A stretch of DNA of 57,490 nt, from the NCBI GenBank assembly GCA_016288005.1, contig JAEEXY010000011.1, positions 1 through 57,490 on the forward strand, written 5' to 3'. The notes beneath the pieces are model-generated. The model was not told the DNA's origin. It searched no databases and saw only the letters and a program-made list of their open reading frames with translations. Every line of letters begins with the position of its first letter. Positions within the stretch are counted from its first letter, which is position 1. Both the position numbers and the translations under genes were made by a program. Below are positions 33,737 through 43,445 of the stretch, piece by piece. This DNA comes from Lachnospiraceae bacterium. Its GTDB lineage: Bacteria > Bacillota > Clostridia > Lachnospirales > Lachnospiraceae.

Positions 33737-33870
33737 ATTCCGCAGCAGGAGTTCCGGCTGTTTTCGGCCGCACCCTGTGCTGAGTCAGGAAAAGTTTCGT
33801 CCTTATCCTGCGATACAAAAAAAATGCCGTTCACCGGTTTTGTCACTAATATCAGGGGAGATGCAGTAAT

Positions 33871-35718
33871 ATGACCAACATCAACATGTTCAACAATATA
33901 TTCTCGCCGACCCAGGCGCAGACGAACGCTGCCGCTAATGCGGGAGCGTCTGCAGCTACGTCTTCGGGCGCCGCGGAGACTGCCGCAAGTGCCGGCGCAG
34001 CCGCTGCCGATGAGCTGATGGAGCAGCTCATGGACGACAGGAACGCAGCGCATACGCAGTCTGCCACCGCAACCGTTCTGCAGGCGCTCAAAGCCGCCGG
34101 ACTCGCTGAAAGCAACGCGAATATCGCGCTGGCGAACGCCCTGATCGAGAATAATCTCTCCATCAGCCGCGAGAGCCTCAGGTATTTTGCAGCACAGGCA
34201 AAAGCGTATCCCGAATCGGGGCTCGATGCCCTGATGGCGATGGCGCGCGCCGATATCCCGGTAAATGCCGAATCCGTGGCCACAGTCAATGAATTCATGA
34301 ATAACGGCATGGTCATGACCTCCGACGTCAACGCGCTCGCGGACATGATCGAGACCGTGCTCTCAGATCCCACGACCTCTCCCGAGCTCGCCGATTCGAT
34401 CAGGCAGGCTGTTTTTGAGGCCGTGTACGATTCCGTATATGAGACAAATACAGCCGCCGCAGACACCGCAGCGCAGGCACAGGCCGCCGCTGAAACTCCG
34501 GCCGGGGCACAGCAGGCGCAGGGCGCCGAGGCAAACGCAGCACAGGCTGCAACCGCTCAGGCCGCAGCAAACACCGCCGCAAATACGGCCGCAAATACGG
34601 CCGGCGCCGCAGCCGCCACTCCCGGCGCTGTTGCGGCATCGGGCGCTCAAATGGCGGGCATGGCAGGCGCCGCACCCGCGATACAGCCCGAAACGATGCC
34701 CTACCGCACCGTGGCGACCAGTGCCGACAATATCACAAAGGACGCCACCGCAGGTCCCGGATCCGACGGTGCAGGCAGCTCGCTCTCAGGTGCGCTCTCA
34801 GGCATGGAAAACGGTCAGGGTGAAGCTCTCGGCAGCGACGGGCAGGCTCTGGCAGGCGCCGCACGTCCGGGTGCGGAGACGATCGCATCCGGCGAAAATC
34901 TCCCTCCTGATGCGGTAGATATGGCCAATTCCGAGATCATGTCCTTCCGTCTGCACGAGGATATCAGCGGCAGGAATGATTATAATTTCAGGGACTTTGA
35001 CGAGCTCGCGAACGCTCTGGCCTCACAGGCCGACGAAGCCGCGGAAAGCTCCGCGGAGACCGCAAAGGCAGAGATCCCGCGCATGCCCGAGGCATTCAGG
35101 CAGCTTTCCGCAAAGGATGTAAAGCAGCTCCTCAAGAACTCACTCTCGACCTCTCCCGAGAAACTCTCTAAGGAAAATATCCGTGCGCTCTACAAACGCA
35201 CGACCGAATTCTTCGAAAAGGTAAAAGAAGCCGCCGAGCAGGACGGTTCGCACTCCGCTCTGGCCTCAAAGGCCTCCCAGGCACAGCGCGACACCTCGAT
35301 GCTCAACGCGCTCAACCGCATGTATCCGCATATCGAGCTGCCTCTTAAGCTGCAGAACGAGAATGCCGAGGGCGGACTCTACGTATACACGAACCGCAGC
35401 GGACACGCCCGCACCGACGGACATGTTACCGCCCTGCTGCATCTGAACATGCCCAATCTCGGTCTGATAGATATCCATCTCGATCTGGCGGACACCAGTC
35501 TCGGCATGAATTACTACTGTGAAGAGGACGCGGGCCGGCTCCTCTCGGGCGATATCTCGGCACTCAGAGGTGACCTCGAAAGACTCGGTTACACGGTACG
35601 CACGCGCTTTAACCCTAAGGAGACTGCCGCCGATTCGATCCGTGAAAGCCTTGGCTCCGTCGAAGAAGCAGGCACTGCGGAGCGTCCCGAAAGACTCAGT
35701 TTTGATATCCGTGCGTGA
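33871..35718 (+). CDS. FliK-like flagellar hook-length-control-type protein (DUF6240-like)
   Basis: 615 residues. Residues 1-30 are Ala/Asn-rich; about 70-190 hold a helical domain (LQALKAAGLAESNANIALAN, LSISRESLRYFAAQAKAYPE) that I recall from DUF6240-type proteins; about 205-290 is a low-complexity Ala/Gln/Thr linker with NTAA repeats; the C-terminal 110 residues look like the FliK C-terminal domain (ALLHLNMPNLGLIDIHLDLA, LSGDISALRGDLERLGYTV). FliK works as a molecular ruler: an extended middle plus a compact C-domain that switches export. A sigma-28-type promoter upstream fits this. No other flagellar genes are in the window. Ribosome site GGGGAG is rather far (11 bases). Confidence 0.7.
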   Translation: MTNINMFNNIFSPTQAQTNAAANAGASAATSSGAAETAASAGAAAADELMEQLMDDRNAAHTQSATATVLQALKAAGLAESNANIALANALIENNLSISRESLRYFAAQAKAYPESGLDALMAMARADIPVNAESVATVNEFMNNGMVMTSDVNALADMIETVLSDPTTSPELADSIRQAVFEAVYDSVYETNTAAADTAAQAQAAAETPAGAQQAQGAEANAAQAATAQAAANTAANTAANTAGAAAATPGAVAASGAQMAGMAGAAPAIQPETMPYRTVATSADNITKDATAGPGSDGAGSSLSGALSGMENGQGEALGSDGQALAGAARPGAETIASGENLPPDAVDMANSEIMSFRLHEDISGRNDYNFRDFDELANALASQADEAAESSAETAKAEIPRMPEAFRQLSAKDVKQLLKNSLSTSPEKLSKENIRALYKRTTEFFEKVKEAAEQDGSHSALASKASQAQRDTSMLNALNRMYPHIELPLKLQNENAEGGLYVYTNRSGHARTDGHVTALLHLNMPNLGLIDIHLDLADTSLGMNYYCEEDAGRLLSGDISALRGDLERLGYTVRTRFNPKETAADSIRESLGSVEEAGTAERPERLSFDIRA

Positions 35719-35745
35719 ATATTATGCCGTTTTTCTCACAAACTC

Positions 35746-35774
35746 TTGTATTTGCTGAAATCGTATGTTATCAT
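35746..35774 (+). promoter_or_regulatory. Promoter of the DUF1461 membrane protein gene
   Basis: TTGTAT, 17-base spacer, TATCAT. A transcript from here would begin near 35781 and include the leader repeat at 35816-35872. Confidence 0.6.
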
Positions 35775-35815
35775 CTTACATGCGTAGAACATAGAAAACA
35801 CTGATTTTTTTAAGC

Positions 35816-35872
35816 GAAAGGCAAGCAGCCCTGCGCAGCAGACTGCGAGTGCCTGAAGCGAAGCGAAAGGAG
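35816..35872 (+). repeat. Leader repeat, copy A
   Basis: 57 bases ending in the ribosome site of the DUF1461 gene. The 13-base left arm is identical to copy B (56976-57036, opposite strand) and the 31-base right arm differs at two positions; only the apical loop differs. AGGCA...GCAG can pair with CTGC...TGCCT to form a stem. Confidence 0.75.
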
Positions 35873-35878
35873 AGGGAG

Positions 35879-36589
35879 TTGAGCCGTCGGGATAATTCTT
35901 ACATATCGCAGCCGCCCGAGCGTTTTCACTGGACGGACATTCCTACAGGGATATGCTTCATGGTGGCGCTGCTGGCCATGGGACTGGCCATCGCGATCAA
36001 TTTCAGACCGCTGTACTATCTGGACATCAGCCGCCTGAATCTCGTTGAAAAAAGCGGCTTTAACGCCGTTGTCATCAAAGAAAATTACAATATACTCATA
36101 GATTATTGCTGCCCGTTCTTTACCGGTCCCCTGGAGTTTACGATCAGGGCTTCCCAGAGCGGCCTGTCGCATTTTGCGGAGGTTAAACAGATATTCAACA
36201 TTATCTATCTGGCCGGTGCGATAAGCCTCCTGTTCGTCGTTATATCATTTATCATCAAAGCCAAGCTCGGTGAGCTTAAATACCTCCGGAACTGCGCGAT
36301 CATCACCGTGATCCTTCCCGCTGTCGTCGGGATATTCGCGCTGATCGATTTTAACACGCTGTTCCTGCTCTTCCACAAGATCACGTTCAGCAACGACGAC
36401 TGGCTCTTCGATCCCGTGACCGACCCGGTCATCAACATACTGCCCGAAGAATTCTTCATGCAGTGCGCGCTGATCATCGTCGGCACCATGCTGATAGGCG
36501 TCATAACCGTCCTGATCATCTATTTTGTCTCCAAGAAAAACCGCAGGGTCGAAAGACTGCTGCCTCAGAAACAGAATTATTATTACTGA
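35879..36589 (+). CDS. DUF1461 / TIGR01906 family membrane protein
   Basis: 236 residues from a TTG at 35879, chosen because AGGAGAGGGAG stands directly before it; a GTG at 35849 has no site. Four predicted helices. Family landmarks: a long first outside loop, FSNDDWLFDPVTDPVINILPEEFFMQ (D-P-x-T-D and LPEEFF) and a basic C-terminus. TIGR01906 proteins are known only as integral membrane proteins of lactobacilli and clostridia. A terminator follows at once. Confidence 0.8.
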   Translation: MSRRDNSYISQPPERFHWTDIPTGICFMVALLAMGLAIAINFRPLYYLDISRLNLVEKSGFNAVVIKENYNILIDYCCPFFTGPLEFTIRASQSGLSHFAEVKQIFNIIYLAGAISLLFVVISFIIKAKLGELKYLRNCAIITVILPAVVGIFALIDFNTLFLLFHKITFSNDDWLFDPVTDPVINILPEEFFMQCALIIVGTMLIGVITVLIIYFVSKKNRRVERLLPQKQNYYY

Positions 36590-36597
36590 TAAAAACC

Positions 36598-36627
36598 GAG
36601 GGCCCGCATATGCGGGTCCTCTTTTTT
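36598..36627. terminator. Bidirectional terminator between DUF1461 gene and S9 peptidase gene
   Basis: GAGGGCCCGCA / TGCGGGTCCTC stem (11 pairs) with TTTTTT on the plus side and GGTTTTTATC on the minus side. Ends both convergent transcripts. Confidence 0.88.
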
Positions 36628-36647
36628 GCGTATCGGCACCCGCAGTC

Positions 36648-38639
36648 CTAACGCGTATGCCTCTTAAACCACTCCGTGATCTCGTCCAGTCTGCGTACTC
36701 TGTGCTTGGGCTTGCCTGAACGCGACAGCTCGTGATTCTCTCCCTTGAACACGATAAGACGTGTCTCGATACCGCGCGCGGCCAGAGCCTGCATCATCTG
36801 CATGCCTTCGGGCAGCGGGCAGCGGTAGTCCTCGTCGCTGTGCAGGAAAAGGGTCGGCGTCTTTACGCGGTCCGCATATTTAAGCGGCGAACGGTCCCAG
36901 AGCTTCTCATAGTTCGCTTCACCGAACATACCCTTTGCGCCGCACTGGTCGGGTCCGAACATTTTTCCTATATCCGAAATAAATGAGAAGGACACCCAGT
37001 TGCTGATCGAGCGCTGCGAAGCGCAGGCACAGAACCTGTCGGTATGGCCGATGATCCAGTTGGTCATGAAACCGCCGTAGCTTCCGCCGGTCTCGCAGAG
37101 CTTTTTCTTATCGATGTTCGGATATGCCGCGAGCACCGCATCCGTAAAATCCATGAGGTTTTGGAAATCGGTGACGCCGTATTCGCCGCGTATATCGGCA
37201 AAATCATCGCCTCGTCCGTCGGAACCCTTGATATTGGTGAAGAATACAACAAATCCTTGAGCGACCCAGTACTGCATCTCATGGAAGAATGTCTCTCCGT
37301 AAGCGCAGCGCGGGCCTCCGTGCACATCGAGGATCGCGGGATATTTTTTCTTAGGAGAATAATTCTCGGGCAGCAATACCCAGCCTCGCATATCCATGCC
37401 GCAGGAGGTGTAGTCGATGCGGTTCGGCTTCGCTATATAGCGGCCTTCGAGCGCCTCGTCGTTCAAATGCGTGAGACGCTGCATATTCTTACCCTCGCGG
37501 TCCATGACGAATACCTCCGCCACATGGTCCCAGCCCTGATAAACAACCGCGATCGAATCGGAGGTCACATCCATCGAGCAGAGCATGCCGTCCTGTTCCC
37601 AGATCGTATCCTTCACTACTTTCCCTCTGTTCGGGCGAAGGCGGAAGATCGCGTTATGATCGCGTATCGTGGCAAACGTCAGGTATTCCCTGCCGTCCGA
37701 GTAATGCCCGTCACCACCCTCTGCGGTATCGCCGATCACGCTGGAATACAGTGATACTTCAGGACGGTATACCATACTCAGGCCGCTTTCATCTATACGG
37801 ACCATATCAGAGGTCTGATTGATCCCGTAAGTCTTCATATCCGAGGCGAAACCGTACAGCTTCCCGCCCATCTCAAAGAGTCCGCCGATGCCGTGATCAG
37901 CCCTTCCGTATACGGTCTTTATCTTATTTGTGTCAGCATCGTAAACGAATACTTTATTGTAAAGGCTGCGCTGCCCCTTGAACGCCGAGCCTGTGAAATA
38001 AACTCTCCTGCCTTCTACGCGCAGTTCTCCCGCATCAAATTCGGGCGCGGTAAGGCGCTTCGCGTCAATTTTGCCTTTTTCATCTATTGTCAAAGCGAAA
38101 ACGGCTTCGCGTGTCCCCGAGACATAGCCTGCGCCGTTGAACCAGTAAGGAAGCTCATCCGCAACATGGTAGTCTTCCTCGGCCTTTTTGGCCTCAGCTT
38201 TCTTTTTGCGCGTCTCCTCATCATCCTTGTATGCATCGGGGTCATCCCTGCGGATGGTTCCGGTGGCCATATAATGAGTCGCGTCGATCTGCTTAAACTG
38301 CCCCAGGCCGAACGGAACGGTCACCCACGGTGCCGCTTCCCCGCCGCGCACATCGAGCAGATACAGGTCTGTGGTCCCGGGTTTGGTATCCTTTGTATTC
38401 CTGCGCAGGATCAGCGTATGCTCATCCTTCCAGTCCACCACGGAAGCGTCGATGCTCCAGGTCGCCTGCTTTGCCTCGCCGCCGCGGGCCAGCCATACGT
38501 CACTGTGGTACTCGTTTTTCTCCAGATCCGCGCGTTTTACCTGAAAGGCCAGATATTCGCCGGTCGGGCTGTACTTTAATCCGCCCGGTATGCGATAGAG
38601 CGCGATGTCTTCTTTTTGGATCTTTTTCAGTTTTACCAT
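36648..38639 (-). CDS. S9 family serine peptidase (prolyl oligopeptidase / acylaminoacyl peptidase type)
   Basis: Cytosolic peptidase of 663 residues. The first 400 residues form a beta-propeller-like domain that filters substrates by size; the last 250 are an alpha/beta hydrolase. Catalytic triad motifs: GGSYGGFMTNWI (Ser), LFLHSDEDYRCPLPE (Asp) and KGENHELSRSGKP (His). DVHGGPRCAYGETFFHEMQ gives the oxyanion region. No signal peptide. Single gene with AAGGGGG before ATG 38639 and a terminator at 36598-36627. Confidence 0.93.
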   Translation of the reverse strand: MVKLKKIQKEDIALYRIPGGLKYSPTGEYLAFQVKRADLEKNEYHSDVWLARGGEAKQATWSIDASVVDWKDEHTLILRRNTKDTKPGTTDLYLLDVRGGEAAPWVTVPFGLGQFKQIDATHYMATGTIRRDDPDAYKDDEETRKKKAEAKKAEEDYHVADELPYWFNGAGYVSGTREAVFALTIDEKGKIDAKRLTAPEFDAGELRVEGRRVYFTGSAFKGQRSLYNKVFVYDADTNKIKTVYGRADHGIGGLFEMGGKLYGFASDMKTYGINQTSDMVRIDESGLSMVYRPEVSLYSSVIGDTAEGGDGHYSDGREYLTFATIRDHNAIFRLRPNRGKVVKDTIWEQDGMLCSMDVTSDSIAVVYQGWDHVAEVFVMDREGKNMQRLTHLNDEALEGRYIAKPNRIDYTSCGMDMRGWVLLPENYSPKKKYPAILDVHGGPRCAYGETFFHEMQYWVAQGFVVFFTNIKGSDGRGDDFADIRGEYGVTDFQNLMDFTDAVLAAYPNIDKKKLCETGGSYGGFMTNWIIGHTDRFCACASQRSISNWVSFSFISDIGKMFGPDQCGAKGMFGEANYEKLWDRSPLKYADRVKTPTLFLHSDEDYRCPLPEGMQMMQALAARGIETRLIVFKGENHELSRSGKPKHRVRRLDEITEWFKRHTR

Positions 38640-38674
38640 GCCGTAACCCCCTTAAGATTGCCATAATATTTAAA

Positions 38675-38706
38675 GAAAAAGCTGCCGCACTGCTTTGTGC
38701 GACAGC
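38675..38706 (-). terminator. Terminator after glyA
   Basis: GCTGTCGCAC pairs with GTGCGGCAGC (one G-T pair) around AAAGCA, followed by TTTTTCTTT on the minus strand. Confidence 0.85.
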
Positions 38707-38715
38707 CATTATCTA

Positions 38716-39957
38716 TCACTGCTTTAAAGGATATGCGTCGGTGAGCATCTTGGTGATGGACAGCGCCTTCGAATGATCGCCTGCGGGATCCTTTAATACG
38801 ATGCCGATCGCCTCAGCAACGAGCTCCATGTCCTTTTCCTTGAAGCCGCGGCTGGTGACTGCGGGCGAGCCGAGTCTGATGCCGCTGGTAACGAAGGTCG
38901 ACTGGGGATCGTTGGGAACAGCGTTTTTATTAACGGTTATATTGACCTGCTGAAGCAGAGCCTCTGCCTCCTTACCGGTCATGCCGATGTTCTGGAGGTC
39001 AACGAGCATCAGGTGGTTGTCGGTGCCGCCCGAAACCAGGTTGAAGCCTCTCTTTAAGAGACCGTCTGCGAGAGCCTTTGCGTTCTTAATGATCTGCTCG
39101 GCGTACTCCTTGAACTCGGGACGCAGAGCCTCGCCGAGGCATACCGCCTTGGCCGCGATAACGTGCATCAGAGGTCCGCCCTGGATGCCCGGGAATACTG
39201 CCTTATTGAACTTATGCTCCTTTGCGAACTCCTCACTGGAGAGGATGATGCCGCCGCGGGGTCCGCGAAGAGTCTTATGAATGGTAGCCGTGGTAACGTG
39301 AGCGTAAGGAATGGGGCTCATGTGCAGTCCTGTAGCGACAAGTCCCGCGATATGAGCGATATCTGCCATCAGGTACGCCCCGCACTTGTCCGCGATCTCA
39401 CGGAAACGCTTGAAATCGATGGCACGCGCATATGCGCTGGCGCCGCAGATGATGAGCTTGGGCTTGCACTCCATGGCTATGCGCTCTACTTCGTCGTAAT
39501 CGATATATCCCTCGGAGTTAACGCCGTAAGGAACGCAGTTGAAATACATACCCGAAAGGTTAGCGGGTGATCCGTGTGTCAGATGACCGCCGTCCGCAAG
39601 GCTCATGCCCATGTAGGTGTCGCCGGGCTGAAGAAGAGCCGTCTCAACAGCCTGATTGGCCTGGCTGCCGGAATGAGGCTGAACATTGGCATAGGTGCAT
39701 CCGAACAGCTTCTTTGCGCGTTCGATGGCTAAGGTCTCGACCTCGTCAACATACTCACATCCGCCGTAGTAGCGATGTCCGGGATAACCTTCGGCGTATT
39801 TGTTCGTGAGGGGGCTGCCCATGGCGGACATAACCGCTTTGCTTACGAAATTCTCAGAAGCGATCAGCTCGATGTGGTCGTTCTGACGCTGCATCTCGCG
39901 TGTGATACTCGCAGCGACCTCGGGGTCAACCGCTTTGATCTCATCATAGTTGTACAT
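38716..39957 (-). CDS. glyA: Serine hydroxymethyltransferase
   Basis: Pyridoxal-phosphate enzyme that interconverts serine and glycine and loads the folate one-carbon pool. 413 residues. Landmarks: [73 protein letters not shown], and [18 protein letters not shown] [13 protein letters not shown] with the Schiff-base Lys. Monocistronic, with its own terminator. Confidence 0.97.
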   Translation of the reverse strand: MYNYDEIKAVDPEVAASITREMQRQNDHIELIASENFVSKAVMSAMGSPLTNKYAEGYPGHRYYGGCEYVDEVETLAIERAKKLFGCTYANVQPHSGSQANQAVETALLQPGDTYMGMSLADGGHLTHGSPANLSGMYFNCVPYGVNSEGYIDYDEVERIAMECKPKLIICGASAYARAIDFKRFREIADKCGAYLMADIAHIAGLVATGLHMSPIPYAHVTTATIHKTLRGPRGGIILSSEEFAKEHKFNKAVFPGIQGGPLMHVIAAKAVCLGEALRPEFKEYAEQIIKNAKALADGLLKRGFNLVSGGTDNHLMLVDLQNIGMTGKEAEALLQQVNITVNKNAVPNDPQSTFVTSGIRLGSPAVTSRGFKEKDMELVAEAIGIVLKDPAGDHSKALSITKMLTDAYPLKQ

Positions 39958-40030
39958 AATCTTCCCTTTCCTTCCTCATTCTCTCCTTTTTCCGTAAAGG
40001 ACACTGACTGCCCTAAACATTCAAGATGAT

Positions 40031-40059
40031 ATTATACTTGTCCGAAAAATACAAGCGAA
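40031..40059 (-). promoter_or_regulatory. Candidate glyA promoter
   Basis: Minus strand TTCGCT, 17 bases, TATAAT. The -10 is perfect but the -35 matches only half. It lies about 75 bases before glyA. Confidence 0.5.
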
Positions 40060-40079
40060 TTCAGGCAAAATCATTTTGT

Positions 40080-41249
40080 TCAGTCTATACCATTTTTGTG
40101 AAGGATGGCCGTGATCAGCTTTTCCTGACCGATGTATTTGGCTTTGAGCGCCTCGATATCGTTCAGCGCGCTGTCCTGCTGGCGGATATTGTAATCAAGA
40201 CGCGCGCGCAGCTTGTTGCGCCTGCGTGAGACGGCATCCTTGAAATCCACGAGCTCCGTACGGTCGAGCAGCACCTCGGGCTGGCTGACCCATGCGTCGG
40301 TCTTTTCCATGCCTGCGGCCGACAATGCGCGCGCCATGCGCTCGGTATAGCTGTTGAGGAGCTGGGTATTTTTCATGTAACGTTTCTCGGCTTCTTTCTG
40401 CCTGACATAGTTCTCCCAGACATAGCGGAGCTCCTGAAGCGAATTGACACCGTATTTGTCGTAGGAATAATCGAGGACCGAGGTGGTATTCACATATTTG
40501 ATCTTGACCTTGTTGAGGAGCATGTTGGCGCGGTTCATCATGTATTCGGTCTTTTTGACGTCCTTTTTGCACTCCCCGACGGCCATGATGTAGTAGATGA
40601 TATATCCGATCGCGGCAACACCCGTGATGAAGAAAGGCACGGTAAAATCCTTGCCCGTCTGCCCCGAAAGGACTATCAGCGTGATAAATATCAGCAGAAC
40701 GACCAGAACGATCGCGTAAGACATCTTATTGAGGAAATTCCTCTTTGACTCGGCATGCTCCTTTTCGTAGCTTATGCTGCCCTTCTCGCCTTCGAGATTG
40801 CGCATATCATCTTTTATCAGCACGAGGAAATTCTCGTGTTTTTCGAGCTCTCCGAGCTTTTTCGGGAACTCATGCTCGTACATCTCCATGGTATGGTAGA
40901 GATCGTCGCGGATCCTTTTTTCGCCGGTCTGGAATCTGACGCGCTCGTTTTCAAGACTCAGCATCATGCGCGCCGCATCGGCTATCTCACCGCGGGACTC
41001 CTCGTCCATCTGCTCGTAGCGCTGGATATCCGCGAGATACTGCGTTACCTGCGCATACTCGTTTTTCGTCTCTTCCTGCTGCGCGCGCAGATAAGTGACC
41101 TGATCGCACAGCTCCGAGGTAAGGCGCGAAAGATCCTCTTTGGCTATTTTCCCGCCTCTGCTCGCAGCGATGGCCTCATCCACCGTCATCCGGGAATAAT
41201 CCGTCATGAGCTCGTCATGCGGCTTCTTCTTTCTACCGAAAAGTCCCAT
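40080..41249 (-). CDS. Coiled-coil membrane protein of the DUF5717/DUF5716 operon
   Basis: 389 residues, last gene of a four-gene operon. N-terminus MGLFGRKKKP is basic and cytoplasmic; residues 20-175 are charged and helical (coiled-coil type), followed by two helices (MSYAIVLVVLLIFITLIVLSG and VPFFITGVAAIGYIIYYIM) and a second long coiled coil of about 180 residues. Both coiled coils should lie in the cytoplasm, with only a short outside loop. No enzyme motif. It could anchor the other operon products at the membrane. Confidence 0.78.
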   Translation of the reverse strand: MGLFGRKKKPHDELMTDYSRMTVDEAIAASRGGKIAKEDLSRLTSELCDQVTYLRAQQEETKNEYAQVTQYLADIQRYEQMDEESRGEIADAARMMLSLENERVRFQTGEKRIRDDLYHTMEMYEHEFPKKLGELEKHENFLVLIKDDMRNLEGEKGSISYEKEHAESKRNFLNKMSYAIVLVVLLIFITLIVLSGQTGKDFTVPFFITGVAAIGYIIYYIMAVGECKKDVKKTEYMMNRANMLLNKVKIKYVNTTSVLDYSYDKYGVNSLQELRYVWENYVRQKEAEKRYMKNTQLLNSYTERMARALSAAGMEKTDAWVSQPEVLLDRTELVDFKDAVSRRRNKLRARLDYNIRQQDSALNDIEALKAKYIGQEKLITAILHKNGID

Positions 41250-41253
41250 ACCT

Positions 41254-42093
41254 TTACTCCGTAACCGCCGACCTGTAGCCGGACTTAAGCACCGTGATCA
41301 TCTCATCGGAAAGCCTGTCGAACTCAGAGGTCCTGCCCTGCTGGTACAGCACCTTGAGCCTGTCGAGCTGGCCGAACTCTCCGGCGTTTTCTATCCGCGC
41401 GGTCGCATTTTCTATATCTTCTTCGATCTTTTTGAGCAGCTCTCCGTTGTCGAGCAGTCTCGTCGCCTCTTTAATATACTCGCTGTCCCTGTGACCGAGC
41501 CTGAGCGCATAGAAATAGCATTTGAGCGACTCACGCGACTCATTCCGCTCGTAAGCCTCAAGGAACATCTCCGCGGCCACGTCGTAACGCGCGCTCCTGA
41601 CGTTGATCACGCCGATATTGTGCATGATGTTGCCGTATTCCTGCGCCGAGAGGGTACTGCCCTCCACTGAAGAGATGATGCCTTTGTATTCCTTCAGGGC
41701 ATCCTTATAGTAACCGCCCTGCATGTATCTGTCCGCCCTGCGCTTTCTGCGGCCCGCGGCCGACATGCCGGCCAGCTCGTCGAGCTCGTCGCAGATCCTC
41801 CTGATCTCGCTCTCATCGTAGAAATCACCGGTGCAGAGTATAACAACAAGACGGCTCTTTAAGTCCGCTTTGGTGAGCACGAGCTGCTCGAGCAGGTCTC
41901 CTCTCTCGGTAAATCCGAGCTCATCCCTGATGAAAAGCGCCATCTCCCTGTCGATCATACTCTCGTCGAGCATGTCGAGCTGCGCGCGCAGGCAATAGCA
42001 AAGCTCCTCGATCGTGTAAACGTTCACGCCCGAGGTTTTGAGTGTGTATGGCCTGACGGCTTTTTTGCCCGCGCATAGGATAACCTTACTCAT
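41254..42093 (-). CDS. TPR-containing protein of the DUF5717/DUF5716 operon
   Basis: 279 residues, soluble. Residues 1-105 form a mixed domain (VILCAGKKAVRPYTLKTSGV, NVYTIEELCYCLRAQ); residues about 140-215 read as TPR repeats (ADRYMQGGYYKDALKEYKGI, GNIMHNIGVINVRSARYDVA then AEMFLEAYERN), and the end is helical and acidic. Its ATG shares one base with the previous stop (TGATG), so it is translated in step with the actin-fold protein. TPR suggests a protein-binding adaptor. Confidence 0.78.
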   Translation of the reverse strand: MSKVILCAGKKAVRPYTLKTSGVNVYTIEELCYCLRAQLDMLDESMIDREMALFIRDELGFTERGDLLEQLVLTKADLKSRLVVILCTGDFYDESEIRRICDELDELAGMSAAGRRKRRADRYMQGGYYKDALKEYKGIISSVEGSTLSAQEYGNIMHNIGVINVRSARYDVAAEMFLEAYERNESRESLKCYFYALRLGHRDSEYIKEATRLLDNGELLKKIEEDIENATARIENAGEFGQLDRLKVLYQQGRTSEFDRLSDEMITVLKSGYRSAVTE

Positions 42094-43352
42094 CAGATCT
42101 TAAGCACCTGCTCCCATATTTTATGATTTGTCGGATATATGTCTCCGAAGCCCATGTCCCTGACCGTGATCACGCAGGTATCGCGGTTCGGGAATCTGAG
42201 CCTGATGTTCATCCTGTTGGTCCTGTCGCTGCGAAGGTTCAGCGTCTCGAGCGTTACGATCGCGCAGACGAAATCCTTTTTGAGGACATTGTGTATGATA
42301 AAGTCGAGCTCGTTCGTCTTGTCCATGATGACCTCGATCTCACGTCCCGCCTCGCTGCAGGGCTGTCCGATCGAGGCGAGCTCCATCTCGCGGTAGGCAC
42401 CGTCCGAAAATGCCCTGATCGCGATGCTGCTCTTTAATACAGAGTCACCGACCAGCAGATAACCGTCGGCTCCGCCGTCGAACATCAGCTGCGCCGCGTA
42501 TCCGGCGCCCTTGACATAGAGATTTTGTCCGCGGAATACGCGCCTGCCGTTGCAGAGGTTTTTGAGTATACCGTCCGCCCATGCGCTCTCAAAACCCGCA
42601 CCCGTGAAATACAGGGCTGAGATTATCTGCTTATGCAGCATCATCGAGGCTGTGTTCTCGAATGCGTACATCAGCCTGTCCGCCTCTTCGGGTGCCAGCA
42701 TCGCGTAATTGATCTTGGAGGTCAGATCGGTCTTTTCAGCGACGATCGTGATCGGTTCGCTGCGGCGTCCGAAGCTTAATCTGTAGAACATGAATCCGTC
42801 TTTTTCGAAATCGAACAGACCCACGTCATTGATCCAGATATCCTTGTTCTGGGATACCGCATAGTACATAAAACTCTCTAAATGGGTGACCATTCTAAGG
42901 CTGTCGGATCTGATACCAAGCAGCTCGAGAGCTGATATTAAATTACGTTTTAACTTTTCGTTGAACTGTGGTGCGGTGATCACAACACCTCTGATCTTAG
43001 TGGCTCCGATCCTGGCTTTGAGTGCCGCGAGCAGTCGTCTGAAGAAACGCTCGAGCAGCATGTCGGCGGCATAGTTCTGTCCGAATATGTCCATGCTGCC
43101 GTTGTCGGAAGCCAAGCTCACGAGGCCGGTAACCTTCATGCTCGCGGGTCCGGGTGTCAGGGCCGCGGCATCATCTCCGAAGAGCCAGTCACTGCTGTCG
43201 GGGAACGCGCAGAGCATGGTGGGTATCCTGTACTTGCCGGGATCCTTCGAAAGGCATGCCGAATAGAGCTCACCATGTTCGTTCACATAGCTGAGCTGCG
43301 TAAATTCGTCCGTAAGGTCTATGCCTACGAGTACTGCCTTTTCGTTGTCCAT
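42093..43352 (-). CDS. Actin/Hsp70-fold protein, DUF5716-like
   Basis: 419 residues. The layout follows Hsp70-type ATPases: phosphate-1-like VLVGIDLTDEFTQLSYV at the N-terminus, GVVITAPQFNEKLKRNLISA (as in Hsp70 VITVPAYF), a phosphate-2-like segment INDVGLFDFEKDGFMFYRL, adenosine-type ALYFTGAGFESAWADGIL, and NLYVKGAGYAAQL near 280. The canonical DLGGGT is replaced, so ATP hydrolysis is uncertain. The final 110 residues look beta-rich, like an Hsp70 substrate domain core. I recall this as the DUF5716 family, mostly from Lachnospiraceae. Follows the DUF5717-like gene by 93 bases. Confidence 0.75.
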   Translation of the reverse strand: MDNEKAVLVGIDLTDEFTQLSYVNEHGELYSACLSKDPGKYRIPTMLCAFPDSSDWLFGDDAAALTPGPASMKVTGLVSLASDNGSMDIFGQNYAADMLLERFFRRLLAALKARIGATKIRGVVITAPQFNEKLKRNLISALELLGIRSDSLRMVTHLESFMYYAVSQNKDIWINDVGLFDFEKDGFMFYRLSFGRRSEPITIVAEKTDLTSKINYAMLAPEEADRLMYAFENTASMMLHKQIISALYFTGAGFESAWADGILKNLCNGRRVFRGQNLYVKGAGYAAQLMFDGGADGYLLVGDSVLKSSIAIRAFSDGAYREMELASIGQPCSEAGREIEVIMDKTNELDFIIHNVLKKDFVCAIVTLETLNLRSDRTNRMNIRLRFPNRDTCVITVRDMGFGDIYPTNHKIWEQVLKI

Positions 43353-43445
43353 CGGGGTCCTTTCACTGATATATGTATTATCCGTACTTATAGCTATCTT
43401 AAGTTTTGCTTATTACAGCCTTACTTCCGGTATCCTCACGGAACA

